A DNA stretch of 64,000 bases, from contig NC_088915.1 of NCBI RefSeq assembly GCF_963576675.1, forward strand, positions 86,003,501 through 86,067,500. Reading direction: 5' to 3'. Positions within the stretch are counted from its first letter, which is position 1. Each line of letters opens with the position of its first letter. Origin of the DNA: Euphorbia lathyris. Its lineage: Eukaryota > Streptophyta > Magnoliopsida > Malpighiales > Euphorbiaceae. The notes under the pieces are model-generated. The model was not told the DNA's origin and made no database searches. It worked only from the letters and a program-made list of their open reading frames with translations. Made by a program: the position numbers and the translations under genes. Positions 1 to 10,628 of this stretch are shown here, piece by piece.

Positions 1-1232
1 GGTATGCAACACCTATATAAATCCCTAAAGATAGCCCGAATGGCGTCGGAAATCGCGTTCCCCTACACAATAGTCAATTACGAGTATCAAAACAAGTAAT
101 AAACATCAACACGTATATAGAAATGGAAATTGCAAATCATATATTATAAATGTGGAAAGTATAAATGAGGAATACAACCAAGCCTAGTACATAGGAAGAG
201 TGCAAGCTAATTAGCAAGCGAAGAGGGAAGAATCGGCCCTCGGAACTAGCCAACCGGACTCAAGGCCGTCTCTTAGGACTTGGAAGTGGAACTCTCGAGC
301 TTGGTGACGAACGATGGAGCAGAACGTTGATGGAATGCCGGAATAACCGAACAAGCTCTCGAGGTGGGAGAGTTTTATTACATAAACTGAATCTATACTA
401 CAAAACTACACAACAACTATCTAAAAGAAGCAAAATGTAGCTATGTACAAGGTGTATATGGTAGAAGGTAGAAGGTGAGGTAGAAGCTCCCTAAATGAGT
501 GCTAGTCACTCTTATTTATACATCAAGCTAGGGACACAAATGTAACTTCACAAGGTGCAAGTATGGAGCAACATCATTGAGTGCAGAAATCCCATAATAC
601 GCCCCGCGTATGGTGATACACGCCCCGCGTATATGCCCATTCCGTCAGAAATCTCCTGCATGTGGACCAATTCCGTGTCTAATTGTCTCAAACACGCCCT
701 GTGTAGCTGAAGTACGCCCCGCGTGTTTGAGTCTCTGATCTTTTTACGTTGAAGAACTGCCTTTTATGCCCCGCGTATATGGTGATACGCCCCGCGTGTG
801 GAGAGTTGACTCCGGGAGATAATGCAGTCTGACTTTCAGGATTAGGCCAATTATTTCCGACATGTGTCATACGCCCTGCGTAGGGTGTCATACGCCTCGC
901 GTATGCTGAGTCAGTTCTACGTGGTGTCTGCGGATAAGGCAATTATTTCTGACACCGTATTTTACGCCCCGCATAAGGGATGATACGCCCTGCGTATGGA
1001 GTGGATTTTCGCTCCTTTCTCGTACCTGAAATACAAATCTTGAGAGCCGAGTTAGCTTGACGTTTTTATTTCCTAAACTAATCAAAAACGAGGAAAATTA
1101 ACTGAAAGTACGAGATTTATTTTTATTTCTTTATTTTATCAAAACACTTTATTTTTGTAATTAAACTTATTTATTTTATCCAAAATCAACCCGTAAATCA
1201 CGCTAAAAGATAGGGGTAAAATACCCCTATCA
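1..1232 (-). repeat. Partial LTR, Athila-like (left end outside window)
   Basis: On the minus strand this segment begins at 1232 with TGATAGGGGTATTTTACCCC, a typical LTR start, and continues through AT-rich DNA into an array of CpG-rich motifs. Its layout (TGATAG start, AT-rich block, TTTCAG, then a short-motif array) parallels the complete Athila-like LTRs at 44165-45798 and 47907-49539, although the sequence differs. The other LTR end and the TSD lie outside the window, so a solo LTR cannot be told from the end of an element. The short open frames at 688-1085 come from the array and are not genes. Confidence 0.5.
598..1001. repeat. Array of ten TACGCCCCGCGTA-type palindromic motifs in five pairs
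   Basis: The motif TACGCCCCGCGTA and close variants occur ten times. They are arranged as five pairs beginning near 598, 692, 765, 868 and 960. Members of a pair are separated by about 10 bases (often ATGGTGA), and pairs are about 75-100 bases apart. The motif is an imperfect palindrome (TACGC...GCGTA), each copy holding two or more CpGs. Several variants differ by C-to-T or G-to-A changes, as expected from deamination of methylated CpG. Function unknown. Confidence 0.75.
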
Positions 1233-1233
1233 A

Positions 1234-2188
1234 CAGGCCCGCCCCTGAGCATGGGTAGGAGGGGCGCATGCCCAGGGCCCAAGTATGAGAAGGGTCCCAA
1301 TTATAGTAATGTATTAGTACCTATTAAATTATACTTGATTAAATTAAAAAGAATTATAGTTGATTAAAAACGTTGACATTAGATTCTTTCCAGATTAGTT
1401 TTTCCAAATAAAAAACGTTGGCATCAATTATCAAATAGTCTTTCTAAATTCTCTAATTTATCTCAGATTCTTTCCAAATTTTCTAATAAAAATTTTGGGC
1501 ATCAATTCCCTAATTTATCTCAAAGTATTTCTATAATTATCTTTCCCACCTATCAATCTCAATAAAAATTTATAATTTATCTCTCTCTTTTTTAATCATA
1601 CTCCAATCCCAAAAAATATTAAATAGTAATATTATCCTACATCCTCAGTTCATCTTCTCAATTCATCAGCTATATAATCAATTTTGTTTTCTAATCACTT
1701 TATTGTGAAACTTTCAATTACTAATAGCATTTTTTGTTGTCTTTGAGAAACTCTATCAATTCTAATTTACTCGGTCTTCAAAAGAAATTTTGGAAAACGT
1801 ATCAGAACCGTCAAATTTCAAGAACTTAGGCGCTAAACCTCGTTAAATGATGTGATTTTCAAATTTGGTTTTTCATTTTTGTGTTATCATGCTTTGTATT
1901 GTAAAGAGCATAAAATCTATTAGAACTATTTTATAATTCATTAAATTTAAGAAATTTACTTCTAGAAATGCTCATAGATATTATTTTGTATAAAAAAATT
2001 GGATACTTAAAGCAATATAAAATGTTTTTATTAGATATTTTGTTAAATGTAACAAGAAAAGTGTCATTTTGAAGTAATCTTCTTTTATACAATTTATTTT
2101 TCTACTTATTTTTTTAATTTTCACTTATTTATTAGGGTCCCATTTGATAATTCGCCCCCGGACCTCTAAAATCTCAGGATCGGCCATG
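1234..2188. mobile_element. Non-autonomous hAT-like DNA transposon, diverged
   Basis: The left end reads CAGGCCCGCCCCTGAG and the inverted right end reads CATGGCCGATCCTGAG, an imperfect 16-bp terminal inverted repeat. The subterminal sequence (CCTGAGATTTT followed by GGCCC or GGTCC and a GGGGGCG block) is typical of a common plant hAT group. The 8-bp flanks (1226-1233 and 2189-2196) agree at only 5 of 8 positions, so the TSD is weak. The interior is AT-rich with no transposase frame. The element abuts the end of the LTR at 1-1232. Confidence 0.5.
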
Positions 2189-2303
2189 CTTATGGACAAA
2201 CTTAGTAGTAAAATAATAAGGAAAAAGTACAAAAATAAACCTTGTGGTTACACTTATTTTCAATCGGCACCATGTGGTTTAAAATTTTACAAAATGGTAC
2301 CTT

Positions 2304-3643
2304 TGATAACATTGTGATATTATCCCAAGGATCAAAAGAGATATTCGCCTAAAAACGCCACGTGTTGATCACCTGATACGGGAATACCGCGGCGTATTGT
2401 AACAAAGAGATCCGACGGACGGATCACCAGGGACTCACCAAAAGAGATCCGCGGGCGAACCTGTGAGACGAATCTCCATAAGCACTCAATCTGCCATTAG
2501 AACTAGGGGTGCACACAAAAACCCGGAAAACCGAAAAATCGAAAAACCAAACCGAAACCAAACCGAAAATAAGGTTAACCGAAACCGATGGACTAGTGTA
2601 CGGTTTTTAATTCTAAAAATAATGGTTAATGGTTACGGTTACGGTTTTCTTGTTCCAAAAACCGCGGTTAACCGAAACCGACCGAATTTTAATTAAATAT
2701 TAAAAAAATATAAAAATAAATTTATTTATATGGGTAAATAATTATTTAATCCTTATAGTTTTTCATAACTCATTAATCAATCCACTATTTAATTATAAGG
2801 TCTCTAATTTTTTTTACTTTTAATGGTTTGGTCCTTCTATCAAATATTAAATACGTAAGTAACTCTCAGTTGATTTGTTACTGTCTCTAATAGTCATAAG
2901 TTTTATTATGGGCATTTTGCCTTTTTTTTGTCCGTTTAATTATTCTTTAACACATTTTTAGACGGAGATTTGATATACGGACTAAACAATTTAACGGAAT
3001 CAAAACTGAAGGATCATAATGCACGTACATATCCTTTTCCGCAGTTAATCTCTTCAACTCGCCATTGACCCGCCGTCTCCCTCACAATAAAAATTAGAAT
3101 TCTTTTATTATTTTTATTTCTATTTACTAATGGTTAGAAACCGAAATAAAAGGTTAACCGATTAGTGGTTAACCGAATTTAATGGACTAGTGTATGGTTA
3201 GTGTTTTTAAAAAACCGATTAAATGGTTAACCGACCGAATTAACCTTAATGGACTGGTTAACCGACCACGTGCACCCCTAATTAGAACGGCAGGACCGAT
3301 CCGGCAATAAAGACCATTAATGAGCTATCAATTAGCTAACCGCCAACTTAAAGGTAACCAGTAACCGCCATTAATGGGATATTAATGGAGACTTTCTAGT
3401 TACTGAAAGTTACAACTTCATGACTATATATAGCCTATGTCTCAGGCTATCAAGGTACACATTCACTTACCCTTTGTCAATTCAGTTTGCTCTCTTGTTC
3501 TTCCTTACTGACTTTGGCATCGGAGCTTCCCCCCGTCGAACCCAACGACGCCCCCACAGAGACGGAAGTTCATCGGAAATTCTCCACGAGTCATCAACCT
3601 TGAAATTCATTCCGTTAGCAAACACATACCAAGTTGACTAACA
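2304..3643 (+). repeat. Diverged solo LTR of the Tat-B family, split by a MITE
   Basis: Bases 2304-2503 (TGATAACATTGTGATATTAT onward) and 3281-3643 align with the Tat-B LTRs at 36012-36493 and 50985-51467. Shared landmarks include the GAGATCCG/GGCGGA blocks, CCATTAATG...ATTAATGGAGACTTTCTAG, a TATATATAGCC promoter-like stretch near 3424-3434, and CTGACTTTGGCATCGGAG. It is far more diverged than the two other LTR copies. No internal coding region adjoins it and flanking 5-mers do not match, so it is an old solo LTR or remnant. The hAT MITE at 2504-3280 interrupts it. Confidence 0.75.
2504..3280. mobile_element. hAT MITE with 8-bp TSD ATTAGAAC
   Basis: The ends are perfect inverted repeats TAGGGGTGCAC, flanked by exact 8-bp duplications ATTAGAAC at 2496-2503 and 3281-3288. 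The subterminal regions are dense in AACCGAAACCG / GGTTAACCG repeats, a common feature of plant hAT MITEs that begin TAGGGGTG. There is no transposase. It inserted into the diverged Tat-B LTR and is therefore younger than it. A short open frame at 2463-2696 crosses the left boundary and is spurious. Confidence 0.9.
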
Positions 3644-4057
3644 GTGTTAAAAATCAAAGAGAAAAGAGTTAATTTGGTCCTTATATTTATTTTACTTTAT
3701 AAATTAACCCTTTTATTATCTAATTATCACAAACAAACCTTAAAATAAAAAATACAAATCAATTATACCATCTTCTACTTAAAATAAAACTCTTATTTTC
3801 AGTGAAAAGACAAACAGTATGTCAAAAAGCAGCAACCAAACACTCTCCGACACTGGTTTTGGAAAGAGAAAGTAAGAGTTAGGGAGAGAAATAAACAGAA
3901 TATAAATAGAAGGGTAAAATATGTATTTTATGGTTTAGTTGGAGGATAAGAAGAGAGAAAACCGGTATAAAGGAGAAATTAAAAGTAAAAAAAATGCTAT
4001 ACTCGAGGTTTTTACAATTTAAAAAGAAAAAAGAAAATTCAGCATGAATATAATTTA
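3644..4057. other. AT-rich spacer, no recognisable feature
   Basis: AT-rich sequence with purine runs lying between the diverged LTR and the next hAT element. No open frame, RNA or repeat was recognised. Confidence 0.5.
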
Positions 4058-6220
4058 TAGGGGTGTCAATATGGGTTCACGGTTGTAAACGTGTCGTGTC
4101 GAGTTACTCAGGTGACCCATTTATCCCAACCCTGACCCAATCCATTTAATAAATGGGTCGACTCGGCACAATTCGTTTAAGAAGCAGATTGAACATGTCA
4201 ACCTGACTAACCCATTTAATTTTGCAACTCCATACTAAAAAAATATTCAACTAAACAAAATGAAAAAGAAAATAAAAACATGCAAATGAAAAAATAAAAT
4301 CCAATACAAACTAGAAAACAACCCTAGTGAGAGAAGGTGTGCCTTCTCTCTACACCCTTCCCAGATCTTTCGCCGCCGCCCCCTTCTTTCCTTCTCTTTC
4401 CATTTTCCTTTTTTCCTCTTTCACCCCCTTTCTTTGTAAATCTACTTGTTCTTTCCTTCATCTGTTCCTAAATCTTTGAGGAGGAAGAAGGAAGCTTGTC
4501 TTCCTTCTTCCTCCTCCCTCTTCTTTTATGTTTTTTTCGTTTTTGCTTTGATAGTTTCTCATCGAGTTGGATTTCATATTTTTTTTCGGATTTCTGACCC
4601 CGTTTGAACTGCATCTGTTGTTCTCAATCTTTTCATTTGTAACCTTTTCTGGTTTAGCAAGAGCGGAAAAGGTACATCTTATCCGTAGATCACTTGATCT
4701 ACGGGATTGCGAAAGAAAGGACTCAGATCCGAAGGTTCAGAATGGTTCTAGTATTGGAGATTGGACAACAACTGCTTTTCTGCGAAATTGGAGTTTCGAG
4801 AAATATATGATTTATCTGTTGTTGTTTATGTTAGTTGTGCCTTTTATGGGTTTTTCTGCTTTTTGTAGTCATGTTATTGCCTTAGTGGATCATGTATTAG
4901 GCATAGCCTATACTTATGTGAGGTTTTGTACCTTACTGCTTTTCTGATGTACTATCAATCTTCTTATTTAATGAAATTTTAGCATTATTACAAAAAAAAA
5001 AAAAATCCAATACAAACTAACAAAACTTGGGTAGTACTAATCATCTGCAAAATATAATTTTCTATCATTCTCACTTTACTAATCCAGTATCGTGAACAAA
5101 GTGTAAAAATAATGAGAAACTAAAAAAACGAAACAAATAAATTCAGTATATAATTTGAAGCTAGCCAAACAAAGAATAGGAACCACGATAATAATAATAA
5201 AAAAGAAGAAGCAAAACAACTACCTAGGTTACCAATTTGATTACTATCAATTCAATTGATTATGAAATTCATGCCTTTGAGATCGAAACAAGAACAAATA
5301 GAAGTTAGGTTCAAGCTTCTGGATTTTTTTAGCATAGATGATCTTTGATTTTTAATGTGTATTTCGTTGGGTAATCCATGAATTTTTTTTGTGTAGTTAT
5401 AGCCTACTACACTACACCATCATGAATCTAATTTTAATATAAAGAAAAGTTTAAAAACTTTTATAATAAGAAACAAAAATTTAGAGACAATAATTAACCT
5501 GGTTTAGATTGATAGCCTATTATTTATTATTTTATATACCAAAGGAATAAAGCATATTAAAAGCAACTACTTGGGTTCTAGATTAAAGGAAAGCATTCAC
5601 TATCCTAGAAAAAAGAACTACTAACAGTCTACTAGAGTACAAAAGCCGTCAAATCTCATGGTCTCTCAAAATCAATACCTAATTTCCTAGAATTTCTTAG
5701 GCTTGCAGTTTGGGATAAATGAGTGTAACCGACTGAAGCTGAATCTCATGGACAGAAACAAGAGGCAAAGGACAATTTAAGTGAAAAATTATATCAACAA
5801 AAGACTCACTTGTGGATGGAGACTGAAGCGTTCACCAAATGTCAATAAAGAGAGGCAGGCAGCACGAATTGTTAGGGAAAGAAAGTTGGAAACCTAACGT
5901 GTTCTGTAATCTATATATATATATTAGGATTAAAAATTAAAATTACTTTAATATCCATAAAGCTTTTTTATATTTACATGATATATGAGTTAGATGGGTT
6001 ATATGGGTTCGCGGATTGAGTTGACACGACCCATAGACTCATTTAAATTATACGGGTTACAACGAATTCGCGAGTCAACCCGTGACCCGACCCATTTATT
6101 TTACGGGTTAGGCGTGTTGACCCATTTATGACCCAAACCCATTTATCTCAACCCTAATTCGTTTAATTTCCGTGTTATGCGAATCATATTATCGTGTTGT
6201 AACCCATATTGACAGCCCTA
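4058..6220. mobile_element. Non-autonomous hAT element with 8-bp TSD ATAATTTA
   Basis: The left end TAGGGGTGTCAATATGGGTT matches the inverted right end TAGGGCTGTCAATATGGGTT at all but one of 20 bases. Exact 8-bp duplications ATAATTTA flank it at 4050-4057 and 6221-6228. Subterminal regions contain inverted 'acccatttat' motifs. The interior lacks a transposase and has acquired the polyA retroposon at 4314-5004. Confidence 0.9.
4314..5004 (+). mobile_element. PolyA-tailed retroposon (LINE-mobilised) inside the hAT element
   Basis: A segment of about 690 bp ends in a run of 13 or more A and is flanked by the direct repeat TCCAATACAAACTA (4300-4313 and 5006-5019), the signature of target-primed reverse transcription. 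It starts with a pyrimidine-rich stretch (CTTCTC blocks) like the 5' leaders of plant L1 elements or transcripts, and ends AATGAAATTTTAGCATTATTAC before the polyA. It contains an open frame at 4567-4947 (126 codons) rich in hydrophobic residues, with no family I recognise. It could be an internally deleted LINE or a retrocopied transcript. Confidence 0.7.
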
Positions 6221-6510
6221 ATAATTTACCTTTACGAAAATAAAAGAGAACGCAATTTTTTATTTTATTTTTGATAAAACGAAAGACAACGTAATTAAAC
6301 AAAATAAATCTAGTGACCTTTGATAGTATAATTTACCTATAAAGATGACCAGCTTTAATTTCAATTTTGTACAATTCTTGGCTTGTGGCAGTATCATTGA
6401 CCAGCTTTATTTTTTTTTTACTTTTCGTGACACTATAATACAAAACAAAGTTCCATCATCTCCCATCATGTTCTAGCCTGCTCATTTTTTACTTTCGGTG
6501 CATTGTACAA
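6221..6510. other. AT-rich spacer
   Basis: Sequence between the hAT element and the Mutator-type MITE. No gene or repeat was recognised beyond the 8-bp TSD of the hAT element at 6221-6228. Confidence 0.5.
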
Positions 6511-6519
6511 AGGATAAAG

Positions 6520-7051
6520 GGGTAAATTACATTCATGGCCATTGAACTTTATCCATTTTGGCATTATAGTTATTGAAACTTCATTTCTTCCCAGTATGAC
6601 TATTAAATTTTATACTTTTTAATATTGGTGGTTACTCAATTTTAACTAACTTCTCAAAATGACTGTTAACGATATTTAACGATCTCAAAATGAAAATACA
6701 ATTAAAAAATTAAAGTTGTTCAGAACGACATATACCATGAAATCATATTTTTTTTATTTTCGAAAATCACAATTTTTGGAGCTTTCTTTCTCTAAAAATT
6801 CGCTTTCTCCCTCCTAACCAAACAACACCTAAATGGCCTTAAAATGAAATTTTTTAAGAATTAAAGTTACTTATAATATCATTGATGCTTTTGATTTTTT
6901 ATTTTTAACGGTCAACGGTCGTTTTGAGGCGTCAAGTAGCTACCGGTGTTAAAAAATGTAAAGTTCAGAAGTTATACCGAGAACAAATAAAGTTCAGTGG
7001 TCATAATGTGAAAATGGATAAAGCTCAGTGGCCATCGGTGTAATTTACCTA
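6520..7051. mobile_element. Mutator-type MITE with 9-bp TSD AGGATAAAG
   Basis: The ends are long, imperfect inverted repeats. GGTAAATTACA..ATGGCCA.TGA is present at the left and, inverted, at the right, with similarity extending about 60 bases inward (TTTATCCATTTT). Exact 9-bp duplications AGGATAAAG lie at 6511-6519 and 7052-7060, the TSD length of Mutator-like elements. It has no coding capacity. Confidence 0.9.
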
Positions 7052-7209
7052 AGGATAAAGCTTAAATTTAAGATAAAGTAGCGAAAGTTTAGTGTGACAT
7101 TGACATTATGCTTATTCCACCACTTTCTGTCTATTTAAAATTATATCACAACCTACTCTTCTCTCTTAGCTGCTCTCTCCATCTCTTTTATTTAATATTA
7201 AAACTTACT

Positions 7210-7741
7210 GAGTTAACTCAGTCTCCCATTTTCTGTTCTCTTCGATCTCTGGTTCCGTTTTCTCACCGTAGCAACTTCTTTTGGTGATCTTTCAGCAACT
7301 GCTCTTCTTTAAAATCGGTAATTTCTATTCCTGTTTCTCCCTTCTTCCATTTACTTGGATTATTTTTAATTTTGTGTTCTATTTTATGGAAATTTTCAGA
7401 TTACGTTAATGGAGACACTTTCTGTGAACCGGAACACAGATCTATTTTAGATATCAGAACTTGCTGAGTTAACGCAGCCTTATACTCTGTTTGCTGCTCC
7501 CTTGTCGAGTTAACTCAGTCTCCGATTTTCTATTCTCTTTGATTTCTGGTTCCGTTGTTTCATTGTAGCAACTTCCTCTAGTGCTCTTTCCGCAACTGCT
7601 CTTCCTTAGAATCGGTAATTTCAATTCCTGTATCTCACTTCTTCCATTCACTTGCATCTGTTTTAATTTTCTGTTCTATTTTATGGAAATTTTCAGATCG
7701 CGTTACTGGAGATGCTTTCTATGAACCGGAACGCGGATCTA
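7210..7741 (+). repeat. 297-bp tandem duplication, about 235 bp visibly repeated
   Basis: The segment from GAGTTAACTCAGTCTCC (7210) to GGAACACAGATCTA (7444) recurs at 7507-7741 with an offset of 297 bases and roughly 85-90% identity by eye. Both copies carry a pyrimidine-rich stretch, GCAACTGCTCTTC and TTTTATGGAAATTTTCAGAT, the last resembling an intron 3' end. The block precedes the possible exon at 7856-7948 and could be a duplicated 5' leader of an old host gene or retroposon. Confidence 0.65.
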
Positions 7742-7855
7742 AAGTACGGTGACCATCCACGCACTATTCTGCATCTTTTTGCTTCGATTGGTTAGCTCTT
7801 TGTGTTATTGAAACTAATTAGTTGCATTACCTTTTGGTGTTGTAGATCTGAAAGG

Positions 7856-7948
7856 ATGTACAAGTATTTTAGATCAAAGACGAAAAATCTCGACATTTTC
7901 ATGGATAAAGTTGGAACTGCGAGTCTTGGAAGAGTCTTGGAAAATTTG
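7856..7948 (+). pseudogene. Possible orphan exon, unknown protein
   Basis: An ATG at 7856, shortly after TGTAG (a plausible splice acceptor), opens a frame starting MYKYFRSKTKNLDIFMDKVG and reaching a plausible donor, TTG|GTAGGT, at 7948/7949. Upstream lie the tandemly duplicated pyrimidine-rich leader and a TATTTAAA box near 7133. No further exon was found before the DNA becomes strongly AT-rich. I do not recognise the family. It may be a fragment of a host gene or of a captured transcript. Confidence 0.25.
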
Positions 7949-8724
7949 GTAGGTGTTTTTCTTTTTTTTATACAAATTCTTATATTATAGTTTATTACGT
8001 TTTATAGAAATGTCTGTTGGTTCACTTCTCCATTTTCATTTTATGTTAATGTTTTATTTTATTATATTGGTTTTAACTAGACCTGTTATCGGTTGGAGCT
8101 GAGTTAAAAAAAAAAAAAAGTCAAATACATGAATATATAAATATAAATTTATAATTAAATTATATTACTAAATTTAATTCTTAATATGTCATTATTCTCT
8201 ATATATATTATGATTTTACACCATAATTTAAAAATTTTAGACTCCAATTCATAAATTATAAACCCTATAATAGTAGAAAGATGAATTTGACATGGTTGTA
8301 AATAGTTTTTAAAAGATGAGTTTCTCCATAATTTCCCCTTAAAAAACCTACTTCCCAAATCTAGTCTACTCAACTAACATATATTAAAAATAAAAATTAA
8401 TTATAATTATAAAAATAAAAATAAAAATGCTATTAAAACTTAAATAATTAATTAAGGAAAGAACATTGTTTCCGTTTATATTGTTAAAACTTAAACTTAT
8501 ATTCATTGTTATTAATCAACTCTAGTTTTTTTAATTTTAAATTAATAAACACAAAAAAAGGTTAAGTTTGAATGAATCAGAAACTTAAAAATTAAAAATA
8601 TAACAAAAATTAAATAATACTAAGCTTAAAAATATAAATAACTTATAAATAAAATAAATACAAAGCAAAATAATATTTTTAAATTAAATAAAAAATAATA
8701 ATTTACCATGTGTCAAAAATTATC

Positions 8725-8755
8725 AAGGGCAAGATGTTAGTACCATCTTGCCCTT
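8725..8755. other. 12-bp perfect hairpin with 7-nt loop
   Basis: AAGGGCAAGATG pairs with CATCTTGCCCTT across the loop TTAGTAC. The stem is GC-richer than its surroundings. It could be the core of a small fold-back element or chance. No flanking duplication was found. Confidence 0.6.
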
Positions 8756-9248
8756 TGGCATTTTTGCCTTAAAGTTTTGTTCCTTTGGAAATGGCTTTAT
8801 GCTTAAATCAATGAATAAATTTGACTAAATAGAATTTAAAATACTTTTTTACCCCTTAAATTATGTTTTCATAATAAAACACATTTTTGGTATTATATAT
8901 TTTTTTCTCATAATAATAATATCTTAAATATTAAGTAATTAATATATTAATTTTTATATAATAATAGAAGTTTTATTTAGTAACGTAGAATTTCTCAGTA
9001 AAAATGAGAAAAAATATGTTAAAAAGTACAAAAATAGAAAAAATAACTATTTTACAAATTTCATTAAAGCTATTTTGATTACATTTGAAAGTAAAAGATT
9101 AGTTTTTATTTATATAACTATGGGTAATTTGAAAATGATAATGGATGACCTAAAGAGTTAATTACGATAAAACTTAAGTACCTTGTAATAGCATGATACA
9201 TTTACTAGTATGTTAGATAAAAGTACAGAAATCTTATAATTATTTACC

Positions 9249-9250
<2 letters not shown>

Positions 9251-9279
<29 letters not shown>
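9251..9279. repeat. (AAT)n microsatellite
   Basis: About ten uninterrupted AAT units in AT-rich DNA. Confidence 0.95.
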
Positions 9280-9280
<1 letters not shown>

Positions 9281-10009
9281 TATTTAGTTTTAAAAGATTT
9301 GTATTTTATAGTTTTTAGTTTTTATATCCATTGGATTTTATTATATTTTTAATTCATCAGAATTTATAAAGTTGATATTTTTAATTTTTTTTTCTTTAAA
9401 AGCTGTGCGCTATGCACTTATATTAAACAAAAGAAAATTACATTAGAGATAAAGAAAACCCTCAACCCATCACAGCTCATGTGATTCGAACCCATGACCT
9501 CTAAGATCATAGGTTTTTTTTTATTAACTTTGTTATGAGTTAAAATGTGATAAAATATTATTTCTTACATGATTTTATGGAAACTGGTTGAACCTTTAAC
9601 CCTTATATTTTATTTTTTTATTCCTCTGGACCCATTTTGAAAATTGGTTGAATCGACGAGGTAATAATAAAAAAAAGCTTACGTTTAATTTTTCCGAAGT
9701 TAGTTCTATAATAATACATTAGGTTCTAAAGCTTTTGAACTCTTAGATAAATATTTATTATATTTATTTGATTATTCTGTGTATGAAAAATAAACCTTTA
9801 GGAATGTAAATTTTTACATAAAAGATAAAACTTTGGGAAGATGAATTTGTAGGAGAATAAATAAATAAATATTAATGTACATGAAAAATAACCTTTTAGG
9901 AAGGTGACGAATTACCAGAAAATTCCGTATTTTGTGGAATATCATTTACGTTTCATTTATGACTTAAATCGACATCCGTTTATTTCTATGTTTACTGAAA
10001 TGGGCTATA

Positions 10010-10260
10010 GTTGTCGTTATTATCAAACGCAAATCAAACAAAAACGTCCGTGAGTTGGGCCATATTTCTTGTGCATTTTGGTAATAGTCGGAATGACTGA
10101 GCTACTAGACAAAGGCACAATCTCGTCCATATGACCCAGTCACATAGTTTTAGTTCAATTTGGCTTTCGAGTGATGTATATACCGAGTCGAGACATATAC
10201 TTACCGGGTTGAATTAATTTCCACGCGAATGTGTGCAAAAATAATTAACTCCGAGAAAGA
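10010..10260 (-). repeat. Diverged fragment of the Tat-A leader
   Basis: GGGCCATATTTCTTG..CA.TTTTGGTAA, CTCGTCCATATG and a following TTTAGTTCAATTTGGCTT / GTATATACCGAGTCGAG block match the Tat-A leader at about 24925-25080 and 52235-52400 in the same order. Divergence is much higher than between those two copies, so this is an older, separate Tat-A relic. It ends about 50 bp before the Tat-B pol fragment. Confidence 0.65.
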
Positions 10261-10310
10261 CATAAAAATCATCTTTTACATGTATGCATATGTAAAGAAT
10301 AAATTTTTAC

Positions 10311-10628
10311 AAAGTCTGCCAGGACCTGACTCTTTAAAGCTGACATGCTTTCATATCTCACATCGAATTCACCAAGGCGGATTGCCCATTCCATCAACCT
10401 TCCAGAAGTGTCTGGCTTCTGCAACACCTTTCTCATCGGTATATTCGTTCGAACCACCACAGTATGCGCCTGAAAATATGGTCTAAGGCGGATTGCTGTG
10501 GTGACAACAGCCAACGCCATTTTATCAAGCTTAGAATATCTGGTTTCGGCGTCTTTCAGAACCTTGCTCACATAATAAATCGGAAACTGCTGGCCATCCT
10601 CCTTTCGTATCATGACCGTGCACACAGC
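10311..10628 (-). pseudogene. Tat-B pol fragment (RNase H region), downstream part of the disrupted host copy
   Basis: The minus-strand translation (CTVMIRKEDGQQFPIYYVSK...) matches the RNase H region of the Tat-B polyprotein at 40249-40560 and is uninterrupted. It continues in frame from the fragment at 56276-57945: the shared 5-mer ACAGC (10624-10628 and 56276-56280) is the TSD of the Tat-A dimer between them. On the left, similarity stops at about 10311 within LADF, where unrelated AT-rich sequence begins, so aRNase H and integrase are missing from this locus. Confidence 0.9.

Larger units (their letters stand above)
7991..10009. other. AT-rich intergenic DNA, mostly featureless
   Basis: About 2 kb of AT-rich sequence with no convincing frame; the 72-codon minus frame at 8155-8373 is chance. 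Items inside it are a polyA run near 8106, a perfect hairpin at 8725-8755, an AAT microsatellite at 9251-9279, and, on the minus strand near 9480-9515, GGTTCGAATC in a context like the B box of tRNA-derived SINEs. No matching A box was found, so a SINE is not claimed. Confidence 0.5.

Noticed and set aside
9478..9520. tRNA gene or SINE on the minus strand (GGTTCGAATC)
   Set aside because: Only a B-box-like sequence is present. No A box, acceptor stem, polyA end or flanking duplication was found.
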